NCBI GenBank assembly: GCA_004557565.1
Contig: SFGS01000095.1
Location: 1-5,942 of the forward strand
Direction: 5' to 3'
Origin: Bacteroidales bacterium
Lineage (GTDB): Bacteria > Bacteroidota > Bacteroidia > Bacteroidales > Muribaculaceae
Length of the DNA stretch: 5,942 nucleotides
Shown: positions 1 through 5,797 of the stretch, one piece after another
Numbering within the stretch: position 1 is the stretch's first letter
How the letters are laid out: each line of letters starts with the position of its first letter
Position numbers and translations under genes: made by a program
Notes under the pieces: model-generated
The model's database searches: none
The model's input: the letters and a program-made list of their open reading frames with translations, nothing else
What the model was told of the DNA's origin: nothing

Positions 1-90
1 GCGACATTTGCAGGCATTTCGCTTCGGCTATGCTCCATTTCGCTTCGCTCATTTCGCATAACCTTCGCTGCATACCTGCCTACGCACATC
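1..90. other. Gene-free window edge with short direct repeats
   Basis: I see no gene here. The 12-mer CATTTCGCTTCG occurs at 15-26 and again at 36-47, and its first eight bases recur at 50-57. GCAGG (10-14) could pair with CCTGC (75-79), giving a long, loose hairpin. The words CATAACC and CGCTGC also appear in the hairpin-bearing repeats near 3800, so this may be a relative of that repeat class. That is a resemblance only; the stretch is cut by the window edge. Confidence 0.3.
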
Positions 91-110
91 AAATCCCTAA
101 GGGATTTTTT
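91..110 (+). terminator. Small intrinsic-terminator-like hairpin
   Basis: AAATCCC (91-97) pairs with GGGATTT (101-107) around a three-base TAA loop, and the T run continues to 110. The stem is short and mostly A-T, so it would be a weak terminator. Its T tail suits plus-strand transcription arriving from beyond the left edge. It lies just past the stop codon of the minus-strand gene ending at 120, but the minus strand has no T run after the stem, so service to that gene is doubtful. Confidence 0.4.
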
Positions 111-119
111 CAATCATTA

Positions 120-938
120 CTAAATAACCACAGGGACAACATGTATATCATTTCCTTTGATTTTGGTGAGGGCGGTGGGTGGGATTGGGGTGGTGGTGTG
201 GAGAGGTTTGGGGACGTGGATGCTGCCGTGGAATCTGATTGTGCGGTCTATTTTTGAGAGGTCGATGGCGAATAGTGTGTATTCACTTGCGAGGGGCTGG
301 CGGTGCGTGTGCCGTGGCTGATGGTTTGCAAATTCTTGTATTTCCTCCATTGTGGCATCGCCCCTTATGATGCTGACGGGCGCAGGTATTCCATGCTTCT
401 CGACGCTCGCCTCAAGTTCCGATGGTACGAGACAATACACGGTGCTGTATTTGAGTTTCAACTCAAATGTCACATCATCGGGGGCTGCTGTCGCAAAGCG
501 CATTTCCACCCATCGCCGCTGTTGGCTGTCGGCGATGCAAATCATGTCGGTCGGTGAGGCGATGCGAAACCCCTGCCCCTCCATTTCGTGCTCAATAATG
601 GCGGCATTGTCGTCGGTCATCGCCACAAGAATTGCGGCGCACAATCCATGTTCGCCCTCCAAAATTACGAAGTGCTCCTTCGGAATGAGATATGTGCTGG
701 TTATCGCTTGCTTCACTTCCCGAATCTGCTGTGTGCAGTCCGAATTCGCGACTTTTCTTATTGTGGAGAGCATGTTGCGGTGGTTCTTCGTCATTGTGTA
801 AGGGTGATACCTGTGCCACGCCTCATCGAGCAGCACCATTGGCATTTCTCCAAGGTTGAAAATTCCACGGCTGCGCACAGTCCCGATTTGTGTTTCTCCT
901 ACGGTCATTCCTTTGCCTTTTGTCAAATCCTTATCCAT
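120..938 (-). CDS. Hypothetical protein, 272 residues, family not recognised
   Basis: This is a complete open frame with ATG at 936-938 and stop TAG at 120-122. The bases GAAGGT just before the ATG give a reasonable ribosome-binding site, which favours this start over the internal Met at residue 11. The product has no signal peptide and no membrane segment, so it is probably cytoplasmic. I do not recognise its family. Visible points are a Trp/His/Tyr-rich patch near residues 41-47 (WHRYHPY), an acidic stretch at about 91-122 (ILEGEHGLC, then EHEMEGQG), a KHGIPAP segment at 181-187, and a Pro/Thr-rich tail at about 249-256. The composition is that of a folded soluble protein, not a shadow frame. 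The gene stands alone: the terminator at 1024-1063 isolates it from the unit upstream. Its own promoter should lie in 939-1020, where the minus strand holds only a weak TAACTTTA (982-989). The coding strand is C-rich near the 3' end, opposite a G-rich motif. Confidence 0.7.
   Translation of the reverse strand: MDKDLTKGKGMTVGETQIGTVRSRGIFNLGEMPMVLLDEAWHRYHPYTMTKNHRNMLSTIRKVANSDCTQQIREVKQAITSTYLIPKEHFVILEGEHGLCAAILVAMTDDNAAIIEHEMEGQGFRIASPTDMICIADSQQRRWVEMRFATAAPDDVTFELKLKYSTVYCLVPSELEASVEKHGIPAPVSIIRGDATMEEIQEFANHQPRHTHRQPLASEYTLFAIDLSKIDRTIRFHGSIHVPKPLHTTTPIPPTALTKIKGNDIHVVPVVI
170..190 (+). other. G-quadruplex-type motif inside the 3' end of a gene
   Basis: On the plus strand, G runs at 170-172, 177-179, 181-183 and 187-190 are separated by 4, 1 and 3 bases, which satisfies the usual four-run quadruplex pattern. 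More GG pairs continue to about 214. The plus strand is the template strand for the gene at 120-938, so a folded structure could affect transcription. The motif may equally be a by-product of coding the Pro/Thr-rich tail. Confidence 0.45.
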
Positions 939-1023
939 ACCTTCGTTGATTGTTTGTTTTCATGTATCTAATTACAGCCAATAAAGTTACAAAATCTTTT
1001 CCCAAAACCATACAAATAGGGGC

Positions 1024-1063
1024 AAAAAAATCCCTCGCAAGGGAGGGGTGATCCTTGCGAGGG
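1024..1063 (-). terminator. Strong rho-independent terminator of the receptor/PepSY unit
   Basis: An 11-bp perfect stem (1032-1042 with 1053-1063) closes a 10-base loop. On the minus strand the stem is followed, after one A, by seven T residues (complement of 1024-1030). It lies about 80 bases downstream of the stop codon at 1142 and upstream of the gene at 120-938. It therefore ends the receptor/PepSY transcript and separates the two units. Confidence 0.88.
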
Positions 1064-1141
1064 GGAGAATTTGGGTGTAAACCCCAATCGGCACGAATTT
1101 AGGGTTAGAGAGATGTTAGTTGAAACTCGTATTAATGTGTG

Positions 1142-1831
1142 TTATGACAAACGTTTTTTGAAATAGATGTAGTAGCCTGTGAGGGGGAGTGTGGCACCAA
1201 CCACACACACGATGAATGTGAGAATTTTGGTGACTATTCCGCCCCAACTGCCCACATGTATGGCATGGAACAGGCGCATCATTTCGTCGCGTGGCAGCAG
1301 ATGCAGACCGAACGCCACTCCTGTGAGGGCAAGCACCACCAACCACAACACCACCCAATATCCGAGCGAGGTGTGCAAGTCGAACCACAACTTGCGCCGC
1401 CCTTTGCCAGTGGCGATAGTGAATCGCTGCCGCCATTTCTGTCGGTTTTTAGGCCACACTATCCACACGCCGCTCAGCAGTATGACGATGAAGAATATCG
1501 TAACGTAGGTCACGATACATTTGCCCACCTTGCCGGCAAACAGCGACTTGTGCAACCGTGCCATGTAGGTGAAGAAGTCAGGCTTGTCGGTCATTCCCGC
1601 CTTTTTCATTTTAGCCACCTTCTTCTGATATGCCGCAATGCTGTCGGCGCTCACATCGGCTGACAACTTTTGGTGCTGCTGAGCGTGAGGTATCACCTTG
1701 GGCATTCCGAGCGCGCTGCGAATCTCGTCTTTAAACACGAGCGTGGCACCCGACAGGCATATCACCGTGATGAGTATGCCCAGCGGTATCGATAGCCACA
1801 AATGAATGCGATATATCCATTTCCTGCTCAT
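1142..1831 (-). CDS. PepSY-associated TM helix protein, putative ferric reductase partner
   Basis: A 229-residue inner-membrane protein with four predicted membrane helices at about 14-33, 104-126, 156-176 and 197-224. Features of the PepSY-TM/PiuB-like family are visible: the opening RIHLWLSIPLGI (8-19) with His10, a CLSG turn (25-28), LHKSLFAGKVG (93-103) with His94, DLHTSLGYWV (151-160) with His153, HAIHVGSWGG (189-198) with His189 and His192, and LTGYYIYF (217-224). Conserved histidines beside helices fit the proposed haem-binding, iron-reducing role of relatives that release iron from siderophores. That role is inferred here. Larger family members have about 350-500 residues with fuller periplasmic PepSY domains; this is a short form, with only residues 34-103 between helices 1 and 2. 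Five bases separate the receptor stop from its ATG, and the GGTG between them is the only ribosome-site candidate, so translation is probably coupled. Since the receptor gene has lost its 5' end, this gene has probably lost its promoter too. Confidence 0.85.
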   Translation of the reverse strand: MSRKWIYRIHLWLSIPLGILITVICLSGATLVFKDEIRSALGMPKVIPHAQQHQKLSADVSADSIAAYQKKVAKMKKAGMTDKPDFFTYMARLHKSLFAGKVGKCIVTYVTIFFIVILLSGVWIVWPKNRQKWRQRFTIATGKGRRKLWFDLHTSLGYWVVLWLVVLALTGVAFGLHLLPRDEMMRLFHAIHVGSWGGIVTKILTFIVCVVGATLPLTGYYIYFKKRLS

Positions 1832-1836
1832 GCACC

Positions 1837-3420
1837 TTAGCCTTTGAAGTTGAGTTTCAGCCCTACGACGAACATTCTGCCAGGAGAATAGAGCGCATGG
1901 CGAATGTTATCGTGGTAGATGCGGTCGTCCTTCTTATTGAAGATATTTTCCACACCCACGCTTGGCATCACATTGAGCCACTTCGACACGTTGAAGGTGT
2001 GGGTGGTGTTGATGCCCCAAACGCCATATCCTGGAGCGTCCTCATAGTTGGGATAGAGTGTTTTGCTCTGCAAGCGTCCGTTCAAATTCACATTCAAGGT
2101 GTAGCGATTCCATGTTTGGTTGTAGTTGAACGCCAAGGTGCCAGTGTGGCGCACTGAGCGTTCGAGGTCTTTCCACTCGTCGCCTGTCTTGGTGCGTGCA
2201 TAGGTATATACGTAGCTACCCATCACAGAGAAGCCATCAAACACATTCACGCTGGCGTTTACCTGAAGCCCCTTCACCGAGCCCTTGTCGCTGTTCACAT
2301 AGAGGCTATACGACTTCAGTTTTGCGGCTTGTGCCTCGGTCATTTCAGGAAATTCCTGACGCAGTTCTGCGCGAGTGGCATCGTCAACAGTGTGCTTTTC
2401 CTTGATAATCATATCGTTGATAAAGTTCATGTATCCCATCACCGAGATAGAGAACACACGGTTGCTGTATTCGGCGTTGAGCGACACATAATTGCTCTTT
2501 TCAGCATTCAGATTCTTGTTGCCGAAAGTGATAACCGGTCTGCCAGCCATCAACTTAAAGTAGTGGTAATACAGTTCGTCGAGACCAGGAGCACGGAAGC
2601 CCTGTGAATAAGCCGCACGGAAGCGGAAATTGCCTGGCGAATACATCAACGCCGCTTTAGGGGTGAAGTTGTTGCCAAATGCCTCGTGGCGTGTGTAGCG
2701 CACACCCACGGTGGCGGAAAGATTTTGGAGCAACTTCATATCGTGCTGCGCATAGCCAGCCCAAGTGTAGGCGTTGTTGTCCACGTCGCCAGCGGTAGCC
2801 ACGAGGTAATCTTTACGCCAGTCGGCACCAATCATGGTGGTGGCTCCGTCATAGAAGTTAAACACGCCCTTCAGTTCGCCTTCGTAATACTTCTGACCCT
2901 TGCTCTTCACATAGTCGCCCAGTTGATAGTTGCCCGATGCCACATCGTAGATGTTGCCATAATCGTAGGAGTCTTTGATGAAGTCAAACAGCAAAGAGTG
3001 GCGCGAGAATTTATACTTTGCTCCGGCTTCCCATCGCCATCCCTCGCTGCGAATGTCGTAAGCCGAGCCACCCTCCTTGCCCTCCACAGGCTCTGGGCGA
3101 TTGGTACGCTTCCACGAGTAAGCCCCACCGGCATAAAGCGAGAGCTTGTTGCGGAAATCGTAGGTGAAGCGCTGGTTCACCACATTTGAAGTGTAGCCCA
3201 CGAATAGCGGATCGATGGTTTCGAGCGTTTCGCCTGTTTTTGAGTCGGTGGTCAAGTTGCTATTCTGATAGCTGTCGGCTGCGTCGTGGCTAAACGAGGT
3301 GTAGGAACCAAAGCCCTTGGTGAAAATATCCACATTTGCCGACTGCGACCATTGTCCCTTGCCCGACACGCGCGAATTTGAAGTGACCGAAATCAGCTAG
3401 TCGGTGGGCTGGTCGGTGAT
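1837..3420 (-). pseudogene. TonB-dependent receptor, barrel only; plug and signal peptide lost
   Basis: The intact frame runs from after a TAG at 3397-3399 to TAA at 1837-1839. The first usable start is a GTG at 3367-3369, giving 510 residues. Counting from it, family marks are SQGFRAPGLDELYY (255-268), the NLNAEKS segment (286-292), VENIFNKKDD (473-482) and a terminal beta strand GRMFVVGLKLNF (497-508). Alternating aromatic strands fill the rest, so this is a nearly whole 22-strand-type barrel. Missing are the signal peptide, TonB box and the roughly 120-150 residue plug that gates the pore. Intact family members are usually about 650-800 residues. Upstream of the TAG the same frame reads ITDQPTD, which resembles the INIITxxPTD motif that ends the plug. 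I infer that homology continues to about 3420 and that the TAG replaced a sense codon. The PepSY partner suggests a ferric-chelate substrate. Without a signal peptide any product would stay in the cytoplasm, so I treat it as a broken gene. Confidence 0.85.
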
Positions 3421-3456
3421 GTGGTGTGGCTAATTCAAGCCTCAGCCTCCAAACCA

Positions 3457-3527
3457 CAAACCAAAGGGACGGTTCTTTTGGTTTGTATATGCCAAAGGCA
3501 AACCAAAAGAACCGTCCCTTTGGTTTG
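3457..3527. repeat. Perfect palindromic element, 29-bp arms (MITE- or REP-like)
   Basis: The arms 3457-3485 and 3499-3527 are exact reverse complements over all 29 bases, beginning CAAACCAAAGGGACGG. The 13-base spacer TATATGCCAAAGG (3486-3498) gives the element a direction. It would fold into a very stable hairpin. A second copy with the spacer reversed lies at 5798-5850, and a decayed piece at about 5731-5771. Sequence built on GGGACGGTTCTT resembles repetitive extragenic palindromes moved by IS200-like (RAYT) transposases. That link is from memory and is inference; no transposase is present here. The frame on the plus strand reads open through the palindrome. Confidence 0.9.
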
Positions 3528-3667
3528 CAACTGAAATTAAAATTTTTGAGCAGTATGAAGACGGAAAAAACTCCTATATCTTGATTCCTTATTCAAAATC
3601 CACGTATGATGGAATCTATGGTGTAATCAACACAGCAAAACAGAGAATCAACTTTTATAAATATTGA
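3528..3667 (+). pseudogene. 3' fragment of an unidentified gene
   Basis: From the edge of the palindrome a plus-strand frame (codons from 3530) encodes 45 residues to TGA at 3665-3667. It includes EIKIFEQYEDGKNSYILIPY and DGIYGVINTAKQRINFYKY. The composition, with alternating hydrophobic and charged residues and a run of aromatics, looks like the natural C terminus of a real protein, not noise. There is no ATG in this frame; the frame stays open back through the palindrome to a stop at 3431-3433, so the true 5' part is missing. I cannot name the family. It adjoins a receptor that also lost its 5' end on the other side of the palindrome, as expected for a deletion between two divergent genes. 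Confidence 0.5.
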
Positions 3668-3751
3668 ACAAATAACGATATACCTCAAGCAAAGATTTTC
3701 TATATTTTGCTATATTCGTGAGTTGAAAAAGAAATTCAATTTGTGTGATTT

Positions 3752-3878
3752 GTGTGATTCGTGGTCACTTTATATTTCTGAACAAAAGAAAACGCAGCGA
3801 AGCTGCCGAATAACCGCAGCGCAGCAGCCGCATAACCCTATAACCGCGGCTAAGCCGCCTAATAGCCGCCGCATAACC
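3752..3878. repeat. Direct repeat A with small hairpins, upstream flank of the zinc-cluster gene
   Basis: Positions 3752-3815 match 5134-5197 at 59 of 64 bases without gaps. Within it and after it come 5-3-5 hairpins: GCAGC-GAA-GCTGC (3794-3806), an imperfect GCAGC-GCA-GCAGC (3816-3828) and GCGGC-TAA-GCCGC (3846-3858). They are spaced by CGAATAACC, CGCATAACC and CTATAACC. Just upstream, TTGTGTGAT is repeated in tandem (3741-3758) with a 9-bp period. No gene lies in 3668-4027; this repeat and the leader of the following gene fill it. Confidence 0.8.
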
Positions 3879-3931
3879 AAAAGTATTATCAAAAACTTTG
3901 CTAACATCGTCACAAATTGAAAATAATTCAG

Positions 3932-3939
3932 TAATTTTG
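3932..3939 (+). promoter_or_regulatory. Possible -7 promoter element of the zinc-cluster gene
   Basis: TAATTTTG fits the Bacteroidetes -7 consensus TAnnTTTG and lies about 90 bases before the ATG at 4028, which would leave an AT-rich leader of about 80 bases. No clear TTG -33 element sits 19-21 bases upstream: the nearest are TTTG at 3897-3900 and TTG at 3917-3919, both at poor spacing. The site is plausible but weak. Confidence 0.35.
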
Positions 3940-4027
3940 TTATCAGGATTGCATAGCGGTAGTTTTTTAGGTACTACAAATTTGCAAACTAACACCGATA
4001 TTTCCCTAATTTTCAACTAATTAAATT

Positions 4028-5101
4028 ATGTCGAACTCACGTTATAAAAATATTTATCTCCTCAAACCATATTGCCTGAGTATCCTGCTGATTATCGCAT
4101 GTGCGATATCTGTCGGAGCAAAAACCACGACTTCAACATCAAATGGGTTCACGGTGACAGCCACCGACAATGTCACGCTCAACGGCCAAACAGGCATACT
4201 GTTCAAAATCAAGGTCATCGTCCCCGGACCGGATAATGCCGGCGCATGGATGATTCTCGACATCTGCAATATGCAGGGTAACCTTATTAAAGTCAACGGC
4301 AAAGATCTCAACACATTCGGCAGCATCGGGCTCCCGTACGAAAACAACAATTTTGACAATTGTGAATTGTTTATATCATACAGCGAGCTAAGCAAAGGAA
4401 ACATCTCAAAGTCCTCACCTTTCAAATATTTCGTCACAGTACAATCGAAAAACAAGAACAAAAAAAACAGGCAACTGAAACAGTCAGGTTATTTCGAATG
4501 GAACGGGTCGTCTTCATCTCCCAAGCCGGCATCCAAGCCGGCATCCAAGCAGTCATCCAAGCCTGATAATCATAAGAATCAAAAATCGTGGGTGGAGAAA
4601 TACGGCAACATAACGATACACCACACCCTGTTTGCCGACGGGACTGAAAACATCACCACCCAAAGCCCCTGCATATTCTGCCACGAATCGGGGCGGTGCC
4701 AGGTTTGTTACGGCACAGGCCAACAATACTGGCGTGGACTCCAATGCTTCCAACCTTGCCGCATGTGCGGCGGCAATGGAAAATGCACGCAATGCGGTGG
4801 CGGCAAAGTTTTTTCCACCACCATGTTCAGAAAACCGGATGGATTGTTCTACGACACCAAAGGTCGTATAATAACCCCCCGAAGAGAGATTAAAGGAAAT
4901 AAACAAAACAGGGCATCATGCCCGGTGTGCGACGGGTTGGGATTTTACACCACAGCCATGTATGTCGATGACCCACACGGAGCATCAATCAATGTCATTT
5001 CACAGCACGAGCTTGGCCATCAGCATTTATCAGGAAGCGTATGCCGATATTGCGGAGAACACAGATACCACGTGCACGTCAAATGTTACAAATGCAATTA
5101 A
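4028..5101 (+). CDS. Exported protein with DnaJ-like cysteine-rich zinc-cluster domain
   Basis: A 357-residue protein. An N-terminal export signal has basic residues to Lys13 and a hydrophobic core at about 14-29. It allows signal peptidase I cleavage after VGA (31), or lipoprotein processing at IIAC with Cys25; I cannot decide. Residues 32-160 are a beta-rich domain (VTLNGQTGILFKIKV, then ELFISYSEL) that recalls a domain of Bacteroidales secreted proteins linked to similar zinc fingers. A Lys/Pro/Ser linker (161-180) leads to the C-terminal half. There seven CxxC pairs occur at 215/218, 224/227, 244/247, 253/256, 298/301, 339/342 and 353/356, with an extra Cys240. CYGTG, CGGNG and CGGGK resemble DnaJ CxxCxGxG repeats. 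The first four pairs could bind two zinc ions as in DnaJ, and the last two could form a zinc ribbon (CRYC...CYKC). No J-domain is present. Function is unknown; protein binding or redox handling outside the cytoplasm is a guess. The start has an AT-rich lead with no Shine-Dalgarno, normal for this phylum. It stands alone between direct repeats. Confidence 0.85.
   Translation: MSNSRYKNIYLLKPYCLSILLIIACAISVGAKTTTSTSNGFTVTATDNVTLNGQTGILFKIKVIVPGPDNAGAWMILDICNMQGNLIKVNGKDLNTFGSIGLPYENNNFDNCELFISYSELSKGNISKSSPFKYFVTVQSKNKNKKNRQLKQSGYFEWNGSSSSPKPASKPASKQSSKPDNHKNQKSWVEKYGNITIHHTLFADGTENITTQSPCIFCHESGRCQVCYGTGQQYWRGLQCFQPCRMCGGNGKCTQCGGGKVFSTTMFRKPDGLFYDTKGRIITPRREIKGNKQNRASCPVCDGLGFYTTAMYVDDPHGASINVISQHELGHQHLSGSVCRYCGEHRYHVHVKCYKCN
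4521..4563 (+). repeat. 12-bp coding tandem repeat in the linker
   Basis: CCAAGCCGGCAT occurs twice exactly (4521-4532, 4533-4544). A third, diverged unit follows at 4545-4556, then a partial one to 4563. It encodes the Lys-Pro-Ala-Ser-type linker between the N-terminal domain and the cysteine-rich half. Because 12 is a multiple of three, copy-number change would lengthen or shorten the linker without breaking the frame. Confidence 0.75.
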
Positions 5102-5133
5102 AAGCCAGGAAACCACCGTGCAAAAAAATATTC

Positions 5134-5221
5134 GTGTGATTCGTGGTCACTTTATATTACTGAACAAAAGAAACCGCACCAAAGCAGCCGAATAACCCCA
5201 TAACCGCAGCAAAGCTGCCTT
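5134..5221. repeat. Direct repeat B with small hairpin, downstream flank of the zinc-cluster gene
   Basis: This copy matches repeat A over 5134-5197 (59/64). It then skips about 22 bases of A and aligns again: CCATAACC (5198-5205) with CTATAACC, and GCAGC-AAA-GCTGC (5206-5218) with GCGGC-TAA-GCCGC. The two stem differences are at paired positions, so the stem is kept. The first hairpin has decayed here (GCACC-AAA-GCAGC, 5176-5188). The repeat begins about 30 bases after the stop codon of the 357-residue gene. I see no standard terminator for that gene. Confidence 0.8.
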
Positions 5222-5228
5222 ATTGGTC

Positions 5229-5259
5229 TTGACATCCTTTTGCAAGTAGATTATCTTTG
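5229..5259 (+). promoter_or_regulatory. Bacteroidetes-type promoter with no evident gene
   Basis: TTG at 5229-5231 (as TTGACA) and TATCTTTG at 5252-5259 are separated by 20 bases, which fits the -33 TTG and -7 TAnnTTTG consensus of Bacteroidetes. Transcription would start near 5266. Downstream there is only a 20-codon frame (5294-5356, ATG to TAA), with no recognisable content, followed by repeats. The promoter may be orphaned, may serve a small RNA, or may be chance. Confidence 0.5.
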
Positions 5260-5437
5260 CGCAAAAATTTATGAATTAAAAATTTACAGCACTATGACAG
5301 CACACATTCTACACCCCACACGCTCCACGAGCGCCACTATAACCACTAACCACTAAACACTAACCACGCCGCAAGCGTTTATATTTCGCTTTTGGACCAA
5401 AAATGAGGATGTTTGCTTCCGATTTTGACCAAAATCC

Positions 5438-5473
5438 AGGTGTTTCAAGTGTTTCAGGTATTTCAGGTGTTTC
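5438..5473. repeat. 9-bp tandem repeat, four units
   Basis: Four consecutive 9-mers, AGGTGTTTC, AAGTGTTTC, AGGTATTTC and AGGTGTTTC, each differ from the commonest unit by at most one base. The stretch 5360-5760 holds no gene I accept: the long minus-strand frame through it owes its length and low complexity to these repeats. Confidence 0.85.
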
Positions 5474-5519
5474 ACAAATGAAAAGGTTTTCGTTTTCGTT
5501 AAAATTGGTGTTTTCCTTC

Positions 5520-5555
5520 AGACCTGTCAGACCTGTCAGACCAGTCCGACTCTTC
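5520..5555. repeat. 9-bp tandem repeat of a second sequence
   Basis: AGACCTGTC occurs twice exactly (5520-5537), followed by AGACCAGTC (5538-5546) and a diverged CGACTCTTC (5547-5555). The period is the same as in the array at 5438-5473, but the unit is unrelated. Confidence 0.8.
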
Positions 5556-5563
5556 TTAAAAAA

Positions 5564-5686
5564 ATTCCGTGGAATCTGTGATATCTGTGTGAGGCCAATC
5601 CACTTGTTGACTTGTTGACTTGTAGACCCCAAAAAATCCGTGGGATTTGTGAGATCCGTGTGAGGGCCAATCCACTCGCTGACCCC
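5564..5686. repeat. Duplicated block of GTG-rich 9-bp units with an 8-bp tandem
   Basis: Block 1 reads ATTCCGTGG, AATCTGTGA, TATCTGTGT, then GAGGCC and AATCCAC (5564-5603). Block 2 repeats this as AATCCGTGG, GATTTGTGA, GATCCGTGT, GAGGGCC and AATCCAC (5635-5675). Both blocks end in GACCCC or TGACCCC. Between them, the 8-mer CTTGTTGA occurs twice, then CTTGTAGA (5603-5627). The GTG-rich units resemble the start of repeats A and B (GTGTGATTCGTGG), so all may derive from one dispersed repeat. Confidence 0.75.
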
Positions 5687-5730
5687 AAGATAAAGGTGTG
5701 GTTTGAGGGTGTTCGAACCACTATGATTGC

Positions 5731-5771
5731 AAAGGGACGGTTCTTCTATGTTGTAAACCAAAGGATTTTGG
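5731..5771. repeat. Decayed piece of the palindromic element
   Basis: AAAGGGACGGTTCTT (5731-5745) equals the inner arm of the palindrome at 3457-3527. After a break, AAACCAAAGG (5755-5764) resembles the arm's outer part. The two pieces no longer form one arm, so this is either a decayed copy or a partial insertion beside the copy at 5798. Confidence 0.6.
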
Positions 5772-5797
5772 TAATTTAATATTTATTTAACATTTTG

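Noticed and set aside
352..801. Plus-strand frames of up to 149 residues opposite the 272-residue gene
   Set aside because: They are antisense shadows. The minus-strand gene has a ribosome site and more protein-like composition.
2686..3189. A 167-residue plus-strand frame opposite the receptor
   Set aside because: It is a shadow of the receptor, whose barrel motifs are clear on the minus strand.
3723..3920. A 65-residue plus-strand frame over repeat A
   Set aside because: It translates the hairpin repeats (Arg/Ile/Thr/Ala-rich) and has no ribosome site; its length is explained by the repeats.
4054..4461. A 135-residue minus-strand frame opposite the zinc-cluster gene
   Set aside because: It is antisense to a gene with a clear export signal and cysteine motifs, and has no start signal of its own.
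5294..5356. A 20-codon frame after the orphan promoter, as a possible leader peptide
   Set aside because: There is no ribosome site, no run of one amino acid, no attenuator hairpin and no gene following it.
5564..5686. A CRISPR array
   Set aside because: The repeated blocks are only two, adjacent and diverged, without uniform spacers or nearby cas genes.
5360..5761. A 133-residue minus-strand reading frame
   Set aside because: Its sequence is mostly the translation of the 9-bp and 8-bp repeats (three-residue repeats such as GLT-GLT), it overlaps the decayed palindrome piece, and it shows no domain or start signal. Repeats whose length is a multiple of three keep frames open by chance.
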